Positions 8,297 through 15,137 of a DNA stretch of 64,000 nt are shown in pieces. The DNA comes from JAFMJV01 sp034436555 (GTDB lineage: Bacteria > Chloroflexota > Limnocylindria > Limnocylindrales > CSP1-4), in contig DAOTUU010000020.1 in NCBI GenBank assembly GCA_034436555.1, forward strand, positions 1 to 64,000. Reading direction: 5' to 3'. The translations under genes were made by a program, and so were the position numbers. How positions within the stretch are numbered: position 1 is the first letter of the stretch; the number at the start of each line of letters is the position of its first letter. The notes below the pieces were generated by a model that saw only the letters and a list, made by a program, of their open reading frames with translations, was not told where the DNA came from and searched no databases.

Positions 8297-8337
8297 AGAT
8301 GCAAGGTGTTGCATCTGCGAGCGACCGGAATTAGGCT
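8297..8337 (+). promoter_or_regulatory. fecB-type promoter with palindromic operator
   Basis: The -35 TTGCAT (8309-8314) and -10 TAGGCT (8332-8337) are 17 bases apart. AGATGCAA (8297-8304) and TTGCATCT (8309-8316) are perfect 8-bp arms around GGTG, so the palindrome overlaps the -35 box exactly as a repressor site would. This suggests metal- or cofactor-responsive control of the importer; the regulator is not in the window. Confidence 0.6.
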
Positions 8338-8378
8338 AGGGTCCGATGACCGTCGCCCAGACCAGAAGGAGCCCTGCC

Positions 8379-9497
8379 ATGTCGAGCCCGTCGAGTCGCC
8401 GAGTCGGCGCCCTCACCGCCGTCAGCCTCGTCGTGGGCGTCATGACCGTGGGCCCGGCGGTCGCGACCGCGCAGGAGGCCAGCAGCCCGGCGTCGCCCGC
8501 GGCCACCATCAGCCTGACCGACTTCCGCGGCAAGACCATGGATCTGCCGGCGGCGGCCGCCGGCGGCGTGGACCGCGTCGTGTTCCTGGTGGAGAACGCC
8601 ATGAACACGTTCTACGCGGTGGGCGGCGCAGACCGCATCGCGGGCATCGGAGACATCTGGCAGCCGCAGTTCAAGGAGGCGTTCTTCCGGGGCGTCGATG
8701 CCGACTATGACACGACCCCCCGTGTGGCCACCAAGGACGGCGCGGTGGATCTGGAGTCGCTCGCCGCGGCGGATCCCCAGCTGGTGGTCCTGTGGTCGGC
8801 GGACATCGACGACAAGGACACGACGGCGATCGAGAGCGGCCTGGGCGTGCCCGTGTACGGCGTGTTCCTGGACTCGTTCGACGATCTCACCAAGCTCACC
8901 GAGGACATGGCGGCGATCGCGGGCGATTCCGCGCGCGGCGAGGCGGTCGTGGCGCAGATCGCGTCGGAGATGGAGCGCATCACCTCGATCTCCGGGGGCA
9001 TCGCGGAGGCGGACCGGCCGAGCGTCTACTGGATGTGGGGAGACGTGTTCGGCACCGCGGGCGTGGACAGCACCGCGGATGACCTCATCACGGCCGCGGG
9101 CGGCGTGAACGCCCTCGCCGCATGGGACGACGCCGCGAAGTCCCAGGAGCACCCGGTCCTGTCCATGGAGACCATCGCGCTGCTCGACCCGGACGTCATC
9201 TACCTGTGGTTCAACCCGGAGGTCGACCCCGCCGACATCATCGAGGGTCGGCAGGTCGGGGGCGTGGATTTCAGCGCCTGGTCCAGCCTGTCCGCGGTCA
9301 AGGGCGGTCGGGTGTTCGAACTGGATGACCCGTTCCTGTACGACTTCATGACCGGGCGCCAGCCCATCGCCACCCTCAAGATCGCCAAGGACATCAACCC
9401 CGAGGCGTTCGCGGACGTGGACCTGACCGCGGAGTACGACCGCTTCTTCCGGGAGATGTACGGGGTCACCTACCCCGACTACGCGCCCGCGAGCTGA
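8379..9497 (+). CDS. ABC importer substrate-binding protein (FecB/BtuF type)
   Basis: This is the extracytoplasmic binding protein of a metal-chelate or corrinoid importer; the next two genes encode its permease and ATPase. The start at 8379 follows AAGGAG at seven bases and gives a clean signal peptide (basic SSRR, hydrophobic core, ATAQ). An in-frame ATG at 8346 sits eight bases after the -10 box and could give a leaderless product 11 residues longer. The mature protein has the two-lobe pattern of the class III family: a VDRVVFLVENAMNTFYAVGG lobe start, an LLDPDVIYLWF segment and C-terminal FYDF-like helices. Substrate (iron siderophore, haem or cobalamin) cannot be decided. Confidence 0.85.
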   Translation: MSSPSSRRVGALTAVSLVVGVMTVGPAVATAQEASSPASPAATISLTDFRGKTMDLPAAAAGGVDRVVFLVENAMNTFYAVGGADRIAGIGDIWQPQFKEAFFRGVDADYDTTPRVATKDGAVDLESLAAADPQLVVLWSADIDDKDTTAIESGLGVPVYGVFLDSFDDLTKLTEDMAAIAGDSARGEAVVAQIASEMERITSISGGIAEADRPSVYWMWGDVFGTAGVDSTADDLITAAGGVNALAAWDDAAKSQEHPVLSMETIALLDPDVIYLWFNPEVDPADIIEGRQVGGVDFSAWSSLSAVKGGRVFELDDPFLYDFMTGRQPIATLKIAKDINPEAFADVDLTAEYDRFFREMYGVTYPDYAPAS

Positions 9498-9590
9498 CGG
9501 ACGCGCCGCGGCCACCCCGCCCCAGGCCGGCCGCTCCCCGACCGTCGACCATCGCCCATCCCGCCCAGGACCCGGCCGGACCACGCTCGA

Positions 9591-10643
9591 ATGGCCTCCC
9601 GCACGCTGACCGCCTCGCTCCGATCCGGCTCGGGGCTGTCGGGAGGCGCACGGACGTTCGTCATCGCGGCGATCCTGGTCGCACCGATCCCCGCGTTCCT
9701 GTTCTCGATGCTCCTGGGAAGCTACGGGCTGACCGTGGGGGACGTGGTGGGCATCGTGGTCGCGCGTCTCACGGGCAGCGACGCCTACCCCGGCGCGGTG
9801 TCTGCGGTGCTGCTGGACATCCGGCTGCCGCGCGTGCTGTCCGCGATGCTGGTGGGCATGTCCCTGTCGGTCGCGGGCGCGGCGCTCCAGGGCGTGCTCC
9901 GCAACCCGCTGGTCGACCCGTACATCCTGGGGCTGTCCTCGGGCGCGGCGTTCGGGGCGGCGCTGGCCATCGCGGTGATGCCCTGGCTGCCGCTCCAGCT
10001 GAGCGCGTTCGCGTTCGGACTGCTGGCGATGGGTCTCGCCTACTCCATGGCGCGCTCCGGCGGGCGCGTGCCGATCGTGGCGCTCGTCCTGTCGGGGGTC
10101 ATCACGTCCGCTGTGTTCACGGCGCTCCTGTCCATCGTCCAGATCAACGCCAACGAGCGGTCGCTCCAGACGATCGTGCGCTGGATCATGGGCAGCTTCA
10201 ACGCGGTCACCTGGCCGCTGCTCCAGGGTTCCTGGTTCCTGATGGTCCTGGGGACTCTCGCCATGGTCGTGCTGCGCTGGCGCCTCAACGTGCTCGCATT
10301 GGGCGACGACGAGGCGCGCTCCACGGGACTCCACGTGGAGCGCTACAAGCTGGCGTTCGTGGTGCTGGCTGCGCTCGTGTCCGCGGTGGGCGTCTCGATC
10401 GCGGGCATCGTGGCGCTCGTGGGGCTGATCGTGCCGCACATGGTCCGGATGGTCACAGGTCCCGACCACCGCACGCTGCTGCCCCTGTCCGCCGCGCTCG
10501 GTGCCACATACCTCGTGCTCGTGGACGACGTGTCGCGCGCCGCGCTGGGCTATGAGGTGCCGCTGAGCATCATCACCACGCTCGTGGGGGCGCCGTTCTT
10601 CTGGCTGCTGCTGCGCTCCACGAAGGCGAGCGGCTGGGAATGA
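9591..10643 (+). CDS. FecCD-family ABC importer permease
   Basis: This 350-aa integral membrane permease has about nine to ten hydrophobic spans. Family hallmarks include DIRLPRVLSAMLVGMSLSVA near residues 80-100, the following GAALQGVLRNPLVDPYILG block and a late GIVALVGLIVPHMVRM that contacts the ATPase. It transports the chelate delivered by the upstream binding protein. The 3' end overlaps the ATPase start by four bases (ATGA), which indicates translational coupling. Confidence 0.93.
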   Translation: MASRTLTASLRSGSGLSGGARTFVIAAILVAPIPAFLFSMLLGSYGLTVGDVVGIVVARLTGSDAYPGAVSAVLLDIRLPRVLSAMLVGMSLSVAGAALQGVLRNPLVDPYILGLSSGAAFGAALAIAVMPWLPLQLSAFAFGLLAMGLAYSMARSGGRVPIVALVLSGVITSAVFTALLSIVQINANERSLQTIVRWIMGSFNAVTWPLLQGSWFLMVLGTLAMVVLRWRLNVLALGDDEARSTGLHVERYKLAFVVLAALVSAVGVSIAGIVALVGLIVPHMVRMVTGPDHRTLLPLSAALGATYLVLVDDVSRAALGYEVPLSIITTLVGAPFFWLLLRSTKASGWE

Positions 10644-11599
10644 GATCCCCGGCGGGCGGCCCCACAGTGGCGGGCGGCCCCACAGCGGCGGGCGGCCCCA
10701 CCGATGCGGGCGCCATCCTCGAGGTGGCGGCCGTGGGCGCCGGCTACGGCGACTCGACCGTGCTGCGCGACGTCACGTTCGCGGTGCCGCGCGGCGCGAT
10801 CGTGTCCCTCCTGGGACCGAACGGCTGCGGCAAGACCACGCTCCTGCGCATCATCGGGCGGCTCCATGCCGCGTGGTCCGGCACCGTCCGGCTGGAGGGC
10901 CGCGATGTCCGGACGATGAGCCCCGCGGAGCTCGCGCGCAGCATGGCCACGGTCTCCCAGGTCCATCGGACGTCGTTCCCGTTCTCCGTGCTCGACGTCC
11001 TGCTGACCGGCCGGACGCCGTACGTGTCCACGTTCCGGTCACCGGGCGAGCGCGATGTCCGCCGCTGCCGGGAGGTGCTCGACTGGTTCGGCATCGGGCA
11101 TCTCGCGGACAAGGCGATCACCCGGCTGAGCGGGGGAGAGCGGCAGCTGGTGATGATCGCCCGGGCGCTGGCCCAGGAGCCCCGGCTGCTGCTGCTGGAC
11201 GAGCCGACGACCTACCTGGACCTGCACAACCAGGGGAGGGTGCTGGACACCCTGGTGCGACTGGTGCGCGAGCACGGCCTGACCGCCCTGATGACCATCC
11301 ACGATCCGAATCAGGCGCTCGCCTACTCCGACCGAGCCGTCCTGCTCCGGCGCCTGGGTGCGCTCGAGGGCCTGGACCCGGGTGCCGACGCCGGTGCGGG
11401 TGCCGACGCGGTTCCGGGTGCCGACGCCGGGGCGGGTGCCGACGCGGTTCCGGGTGCCGACGCCGACGCGGGACCCAGCCTCATCGCGGCGGGCGATCCG
11501 GCCGAGGTGCTCAGCCCGGCCAACGTGCTGATCGCGTACGGCGTGCCCATGGATGCCATCGAGCATCGCTCACGTCGCCTGCTGGTGCCCACCGATTGA
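10640..11599 (+). CDS. FecE/BtuD-type ABC importer ATPase with Gly-Ala-Asp repeat insert
   Basis: This ATPase drives the FecCD-type importer. It shows Walker A GPNGCGKTT (59-67), the signature LSGGERQ (about 165) and Walker B LLLLDEPTT (about 185-193). Two oddities are visible. The N-terminus is a GGPTxAGGPT repeat encoded by 16-bp units. After the conserved core, residues ~248-278 are a GADAGAGADAVPGADA-like insert encoded by a 36-bp tandem repeat (11381-11468). The insert lies near where this family normally ends, so the catalytic core should be intact. The start overlaps the permease stop. Confidence 0.9.
   Translation: MRSPAGGPTVAGGPTAAGGPTDAGAILEVAAVGAGYGDSTVLRDVTFAVPRGAIVSLLGPNGCGKTTLLRIIGRLHAAWSGTVRLEGRDVRTMSPAELARSMATVSQVHRTSFPFSVLDVLLTGRTPYVSTFRSPGERDVRRCREVLDWFGIGHLADKAITRLSGGERQLVMIARALAQEPRLLLLDEPTTYLDLHNQGRVLDTLVRLVREHGLTALMTIHDPNQALAYSDRAVLLRRLGALEGLDPGADAGAGADAVPGADAGAGADAVPGADADAGPSLIAAGDPAEVLSPANVLIAYGVPMDAIEHRSRRLLVPTD
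11381..11468. repeat. 36-bp coding tandem repeat in importer ATPase gene
   Basis: Units begin at 11381, 11417 and 11453 (last one partial), each starting GGTGCCGACGCCGG. Being a multiple of three, the unit keeps frame and encodes a repeated 12-residue Gly-Ala-Asp-Val-Pro peptide. Confidence 0.85.
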
Positions 11600-11669
11600 G
11601 TGACGCACCTGTTGGGAACGGCCGCAGCCGCTGCGGTCGCACGCACGAGCCGACGTCGCCGACGGGACC

Positions 11670-12128
11670 TCAGGCCAATGGATCCCGCCATCGGAGCGCG
11701 GGGTAGCGGGCGAAGTCGCGGTCGGCACTCTGCAGCTCAAGGCCCCAGGTGATGGCCAGGGCGGCGAGGTGGGCGTCGGTCGTGTGATCGCCGGTGGCCC
11801 GACCGGCGGTGAGCAGCTGGCCCAGCACGTCCGAGTGCCGGTCGGTCGGGTCGACCAGCCGCACGTTCGGACGCCCCAGCCACTCCGAGACGATGCCCCA
11901 GGCCGCGTCGATCGTGGCCGGCCGAGCCAGGGCCCGCGGGTGTGTGGAGATGCGCAGGAAGGCGAGGATCGTCACCCATGGGATGCCCACGAGCGGCGTG
12001 TCCGTGAGCGTGGCGGCCCACCACGCGTGCGCCCGGGCGTGCTGCGGGAACTGCCGGTGATGGGCCCAGAGCGGCAGGTTCGCGTCGATGAGGACGCCGT
12101 CAGGCGCGGCGGCCACGGTCCAGCACAT
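11670..12128 (-). CDS. VapC-type PIN ribonuclease toxin
   Basis: The 152-aa product has the PIN-domain pattern: an early LIDANLPLWAHH with the first catalytic Asp, a middle acidic segment, and a late DAHLAALAITWGLELQSADRDFARYP with the C-terminal Asp pair. PIN toxins cleave RNA with Mg2+. The gene overlaps the 3' end of an RHH antitoxin gene (12100-12345), a normal VapBC layout. The ATG at 12128 is one choice; a GTG at 12116 removes four residues and lies closer to the PIN core. It is the first gene of the accessory island, convergent with the importer operon. Confidence 0.82.
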   Translation of the reverse strand: MCWTVAAAPDGVLIDANLPLWAHHRQFPQHARAHAWWAATLTDTPLVGIPWVTILAFLRISTHPRALARPATIDAAWGIVSEWLGRPNVRLVDPTDRHSDVLGQLLTAGRATGDHTTDAHLAALAITWGLELQSADRDFARYPALRWRDPLA

Positions 12129-12345
12129 CCAGCGCGGCGGCGATGTCGGTCACGTCCAGCAGCGGCGGGCCCGTGTCCAGGACCGGCGGGTCGTACGGCG
12201 CATGCCCAGGTCGCGTCGCGGACGCGGCCAGCCCTGCCCGGATCAGGTCGTTGGCGGCGCGGGACAGGGACGTTCCGCGACGACGGGACAGGGCGGTGAC
12301 CTGGGCAGCCACGTCGTCATCCAGGTTCAACGTCGTACGCATCAT
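12100..12345 (-). CDS. ribbon-helix-helix antitoxin (VapB type)
   Basis: The 81-aa protein begins MMRTTLNLDDDVAAQVTALS, a typical CopG/VapB beta strand plus first helix, and continues with a second helix (SLSRAANDLIRAGL) and an extended C-terminal tail that would wrap its PIN toxin. It overlaps the toxin gene by 29 bases. TATGAT (12351-12356, minus strand) ends five bases before the first ATG and eight before the second, so the message is probably leaderless. Autorepression is expected for the family. Confidence 0.85.
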   Translation of the reverse strand: MMRTTLNLDDDVAAQVTALSRRRGTSLSRAANDLIRAGLAASATRPGHAPYDPPVLDTGPPLLDVTDIAAALDVLDRGRRA

Positions 12346-12350
12346 GAATC

Positions 12351-12356
12351 ATCATA
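12351..12356 (-). promoter_or_regulatory. -10 box (TATGAT) of leaderless vapBC transcript
   Basis: A near-consensus TATGAT on the minus strand lies 5-8 bases before the antitoxin start codons, with no Shine-Dalgarno sequence. Confidence 0.55.
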
Positions 12357-12389
12357 CCTGATGACGGGCGGGAGGAGACCTCGGCGGGG

Positions 12390-12908
12390 TCAGTCCGGCC
12401 AGTGGACCGCGGACGCCAGGCTGGTTCCATCGACGCCGAGGATCGCGCTGGTGCCAGCGTCTCGGTAGTCGAGCGCTTCACGCACCAGGATCCGGATGGT
12501 GCGCGAACCGGGGTCTGCGATGACCAGCTCCTCGACCCCGGCGCGGTGGTAGAAGGGGAGCTTGTCCCAGGTCTCGTCGTCGGGTGCGAGGATCTCGACC
12601 ACGATGGCCGCGGTCGCCGACCACATCGGGCCGCCGGGCCGCCGGAAGTACGCCTGATCGGGGACGCGGTAATCATCAGGCGTGCCGATGTTGCAGCGTC
12701 CGGCACCGTGCAGCGACGCCCGCTCGGCAAGGTCACCCAGGATCCGTGCCAGCTGGTGGTCGATGCTGGCATGACTCCAGCTTGGTGCCGGTGCCACGTG
12801 GTGAGCCCCCTCCCAGACCTCGTCGAAGCGGTCCTGTCCACGCTCGCGGCGCAGGCGGAACCAGTCCTCGATCTCGGGCGGGTGGTCACCCAGGATTACG
12901 GTGCGCAT
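12390..12908 (-). CDS. Uma2-family (DUF820) PD-(D/E)XK protein, copy 1
   Basis: This 172-aa protein is of the Uma2/DUF820 family, a predicted PD-(D/E)XK nuclease fold expanded in some bacteria. Recognisable blocks are the VPDQAYFRRP strand, AIVVEILAPDDETWDKLPFY with the acidic-Lys core, and GVEELVIADP. The start at ATG 12908 gives MRTVILGDHPPEIEDW, and TACGAT lies seven bases upstream, so it should be leaderless. Two paralogues of exactly the same length (519 nt with stop) lie at 14470 and 17281, each with the same upstream module. Cellular role is unknown. Confidence 0.8.
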   Translation of the reverse strand: MRTVILGDHPPEIEDWFRLRRERGQDRFDEVWEGAHHVAPAPSWSHASIDHQLARILGDLAERASLHGAGRCNIGTPDDYRVPDQAYFRRPGGPMWSATAAIVVEILAPDDETWDKLPFYHRAGVEELVIADPGSRTIRILVREALDYRDAGTSAILGVDGTSLASAVHWPD

Positions 12909-13003
12909 GCCGGCCATCGTACGACCCGGCCTCCAGTGGTGGCGTGACGGGACATGGACCACGGTAGCGGCTTGCGCTCACCAGCGACTTCACCACCGCT
13001 GAT
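12909..13003 (-). repeat. conserved upstream module of Uma2 copy 1 (with TACGAT promoter)
   Basis: About 95 bases upstream of the ATG are nearly identical to the regions at 14989-15085 and 17800-17890. Shared pieces include GGTCGTACGAT next to the start and GCCTCCAGTGGTGGCG (plus strand) further up. TACGAT (12916-12921) is the likely -10 box, seven bases from ATG. Confidence 0.7.
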
Positions 13004-13073
13004 CACGTCGTTGTTCCCGCCCTCCCGGCGTTCTGAGGTTGACGCTGTCTGGTCATGCGCAGACACTCTGCGC

Positions 13074-13454
13074 ATGACGGTGCGCACAGATGCTCGCAAG
13101 GCCACCAACCTGATGCTCCCGGCGGACCTTGTGGCTAGCGTGGATGCCATCGCGGGACCGCGCGGCCGGAGCCGGTTCATCGAGGAGGCCACCCGGGAGG
13201 CACTCCACAGGGACCGCCTTCGGTCCATGCACGCCCGCGTGGCTGGTGCCCTGTCGTCGTCGGACTACCCGCACTGGGCCACAGCAGACGACGTCCAGTC
13301 CTGGGTACGGGCATCGCGGGCGGAGGTCGCTGAGGCGCCGGACGGGGCGGGCTGGCGCTCGGCGGCGCGGCTTCTCGCTGACGCTCCCGGATGCGCTGAT
13401 CGCCGCCACGGCCCACGCGCTCGGCGCCACGGTGCTCACCCGGAACGTGCGTGA
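13074..13454 (+). CDS. VapB-like antitoxin with a scrambled C-terminal extension
   Basis: The 126-residue frame begins MTVRTDARKATNLMLPADLV and continues with SRFIEEATREALHRDRL, an antitoxin DNA-binding region. Sequence up to about residue 92 (DDVQSWVRASRAEVAEAP) looks like antitoxin; the rest is Arg-rich and reads in the wrong frame through a PIN-toxin remnant. The ATG at 13074 is preceded by TTGACG (13039-13044) and a GACACT hexamer 17 bases later, ending six bases before the start. The partner toxin has been mostly deleted, so the gene may encode an orphan antitoxin. Confidence 0.6.
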   Translation: MTVRTDARKATNLMLPADLVASVDAIAGPRGRSRFIEEATREALHRDRLRSMHARVAGALSSSDYPHWATADDVQSWVRASRAEVAEAPDGAGWRSAARLLADAPGCADRRHGPRARRHGAHPERA

Positions 13455-13491
13455 CTTCGCGCTGACGCCCGCAGCCGTGGAAGCCTACTGA
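13372..13491 (+). pseudogene. 3' remnant of a vapC PIN toxin gene
   Basis: In a different frame from the antitoxin, this stretch encodes SLTLPDALIAATAHALGATV followed by LTRNVRDFALTPAAVEAY and a stop. That is the typical C-terminal third of a VapC PIN domain, including the Asp that follows TRN. The first ~90 codons of the toxin are missing and there is no start, which fits a deletion fusing antitoxin and toxin ends. Confidence 0.7.
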
Positions 13492-13524
13492 CGGTCCCCG
13501 CCAGGGTTCCGCGGCTGCGGGCGT
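13465..13524. terminator. long imperfect hairpin between convergent genes
   Basis: ACGCCCGCAGCCGTGGAA (13465-13482) pairs with TTCCGCGGCTGCGGGCGT (13507-13524), 18 bp with one mismatch, over a 24-base loop. It overlaps the end of the vapC remnant and faces the convergent secreted-protein gene, so a bidirectional terminator is the simplest reading. Confidence 0.5.
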
Positions 13525-13543
13525 GGAGCCCCGTGCCGCCCGA

Positions 13544-14422
13544 TCAGGCCGCGATCGGGTTGTCGCACGCTCCGGGCAGGACGACGTCTGCGTCGCCGTT
13601 GATGCCCGTCAGCCGGATGTCCACGCTCAGGTCCCCCTCGAACGACAGCGGCGCGAAGGCGCCCGTGAAGCTGCCCCGGTAGGCGATGGGGTAGCCCTCC
13701 ATGGAGACGAACAGGTCCGCATCCGACGCGGATGTCACGTCCTGCGCGAACCGCTGGACGTTCGGGTCGGTGCTTGCCTGGGCGGCGGCCAGGAACGCCG
13801 CACCGTCGATGGTGTAGTGCTTCACAGGAACGCCATCGAGCGTCTCGTCGCCCACGTAGCTGCCGCGCGCGACGTCGCCGCTGGTCAGGGTGGTCATCAG
13901 GGCCTGGGGGCTGAGCTGCTCCAGGGCGGCGGTGGCGGCCGAGTCCTCAGGCTTGACACACAGGTCGAACAGGCCCGACACGACCGCGTACGTCCCCTCC
14001 GGCACCTGGTAGACGCTGGCGCGCTTGGGCCGGAAGAGCTTGACGGCCGACCCGCCCACCTGCGCCACGATGTCGCCCAGCAGGCTCCCGGTCGCGACGA
14101 TCTCGCTGCCCGCCGGGCCGCTGGTGAGCTGCGCGGTCAGGTCGCCGGTGGTCGGCTCGCCATCCACGGTCCCGTCGACCGTGATCGTGACCGTCGCGTC
14201 GAGGGAGGTCAGGTCGGTCAGCGGCGCGAGGGGGATGACCCCGTCCGCGGGTTGCGTGTGCTGGGACGTGGAGGTGCTCCGCGCGCCCGCGGCGCGCTCC
14301 GAGGCGGCGGCGCCGACCGATCCAAGCAGCAACGCCGGGACCAGCGCGGCCACGGCGACGGTGAGGGCCGCCGGTCGACGGAGTCTGTGCCGTGCTCCAA
14401 GCACCGTGTGCGGCGTTGTCAT
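13544..14422 (-). CDS. secreted protein, LppX/LprG- or LolA-like fold suspected
   Basis: This 292-aa protein has a Sec signal peptide (basic RHRLRRPA, hydrophobic core, GAAASERA) but no lipobox Cys. The mature part has alternating beta strands with phrases such as DATVTITVDGTVDG, SAVKLFRPKRASVYQVPEG and LDGVPVKHYTIDGAAFLAAA. This pattern recalls the half-barrel lipid-carrier families LppX/LprG and LolA. That fold assignment is an inference. The ATG at 14422 is chosen because AGGAGGGCAGG lies directly upstream. It stands between two Uma2 genes and may be resident sequence around which the island grew. Confidence 0.6.
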   Translation of the reverse strand: MTTPHTVLGARHRLRRPAALTVAVAALVPALLLGSVGAAASERAAGARSTSTSQHTQPADGVIPLAPLTDLTSLDATVTITVDGTVDGEPTTGDLTAQLTSGPAGSEIVATGSLLGDIVAQVGGSAVKLFRPKRASVYQVPEGTYAVVSGLFDLCVKPEDSAATAALEQLSPQALMTTLTSGDVARGSYVGDETLDGVPVKHYTIDGAAFLAAAQASTDPNVQRFAQDVTSASDADLFVSMEGYPIAYRGSFTGAFAPLSFEGDLSVDIRLTGINGDADVVLPGACDNPIAA

Positions 14423-14469
14423 CCTGCCCTCCTGCCCGTGGAACGTCCCATTCAAGATCGCTCGTGGCG

Positions 14470-14988
14470 TCAGTCCGGCCAGCGGATGGCGGCGTGCAGT
14501 TCGGCGGCGGTGATGCCCAGCAGGGCGCTCGCGGCGGCCGGCTCGTAGGCGTCGGCGCCCCGCACGAGGATGTCGATCGTCCGAGCCTTGGGGTCGGCGA
14601 TGATCAGCTCGTCCACGCCGTGGCGGTGGTAGAAGCCGAGCTTGGCCCAGGTCTCGTCGTCCGGCGACACGATCTCCACCACGATGGCGGCCGTCGGCGA
14701 CCACGTGAGCGGCGTGGGGTCGCGGAAGTACGCCTGGTCCGGGACGCGGTAGTCCTCGGGCTCGCCGATGTTGCATGGGTCGCTCGCCGTCAGCCCCGCC
14801 CGATCCGCCAGCGGGCCCAGGATCCTGCTGAGCTGCGGGCCGATCTGGGCGTGTCGACGTCCCGGTGCCGGTGCCACGTGGTAGACCCCCTCCCAGACCT
14901 CGTCGAACAGGTCCTGGCCGCGCTTCTGGCGCAGGCGGAACCAGTCCTCGATCTCGGGCGGGCGGTCACCCAGGATGACGGTGCGCAT
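14470..14988 (-). CDS. Uma2-family (DUF820) PD-(D/E)XK protein, copy 2
   Basis: This 172-aa paralogue of the genes at 12390 and 17281 is identical in length to both. It keeps the YRVPDQAYFRDP strand, AIVVEIVSPDDETWAKLGFY core and GVDELIIADPKARTIDILV. The start at ATG 14988 gives MRTVILGDRPPEIEDW; TACGAT (14996-15001, minus strand) lies seven bases upstream. Its C-terminal ~45 codons are almost identical at DNA level to copy 3, suggesting recent duplication or gene conversion. Function is unknown. Confidence 0.8.
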   Translation of the reverse strand: MRTVILGDRPPEIEDWFRLRQKRGQDLFDEVWEGVYHVAPAPGRRHAQIGPQLSRILGPLADRAGLTASDPCNIGEPEDYRVPDQAYFRDPTPLTWSPTAAIVVEIVSPDDETWAKLGFYHRHGVDELIIADPKARTIDILVRGADAYEPAAASALLGITAAELHAAIRWPD

Positions 14989-15085
14989 GTTGCCCATCGT
15001 ACGACCCAGCCTCCAGTGGTGGCGAGACGGGACGCGGACCACGGTAGCCATGTCCGCTTACCGGCGACTTCACCGCGACTGATCA
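14989..15085 (-). repeat. conserved upstream module of Uma2 copy 2
   Basis: This is the same module as at 12909-13003 and 17800-17890, with TACGAT at 14996-15001 and the GCCTCCAGTGGTGGCG and ACCACGGTAGC blocks conserved on the plus strand. Confidence 0.7.
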
Positions 15086-15137
15086 CCGACGTCACGCGCG
15101 GGTGAAGCCTCAGGCGGCCGCGTCACGACCTCCCGGG

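Noticed and set aside
8328..8345. TTAGGCTAGG near the importer start as an IdeR/DtxR iron box
   Set aside because: Only one half resembles the TTAGGTTAGGCTAACCTAA consensus and it coincides with the -10; the palindrome at 8297-8316 is a better operator candidate.
13465..13524. Long hairpin as an integron attC site
   Set aside because: It lacks the GTTRRRY/RYYYAAC core ends, no integrase is nearby, and no second similar site follows the next gene.
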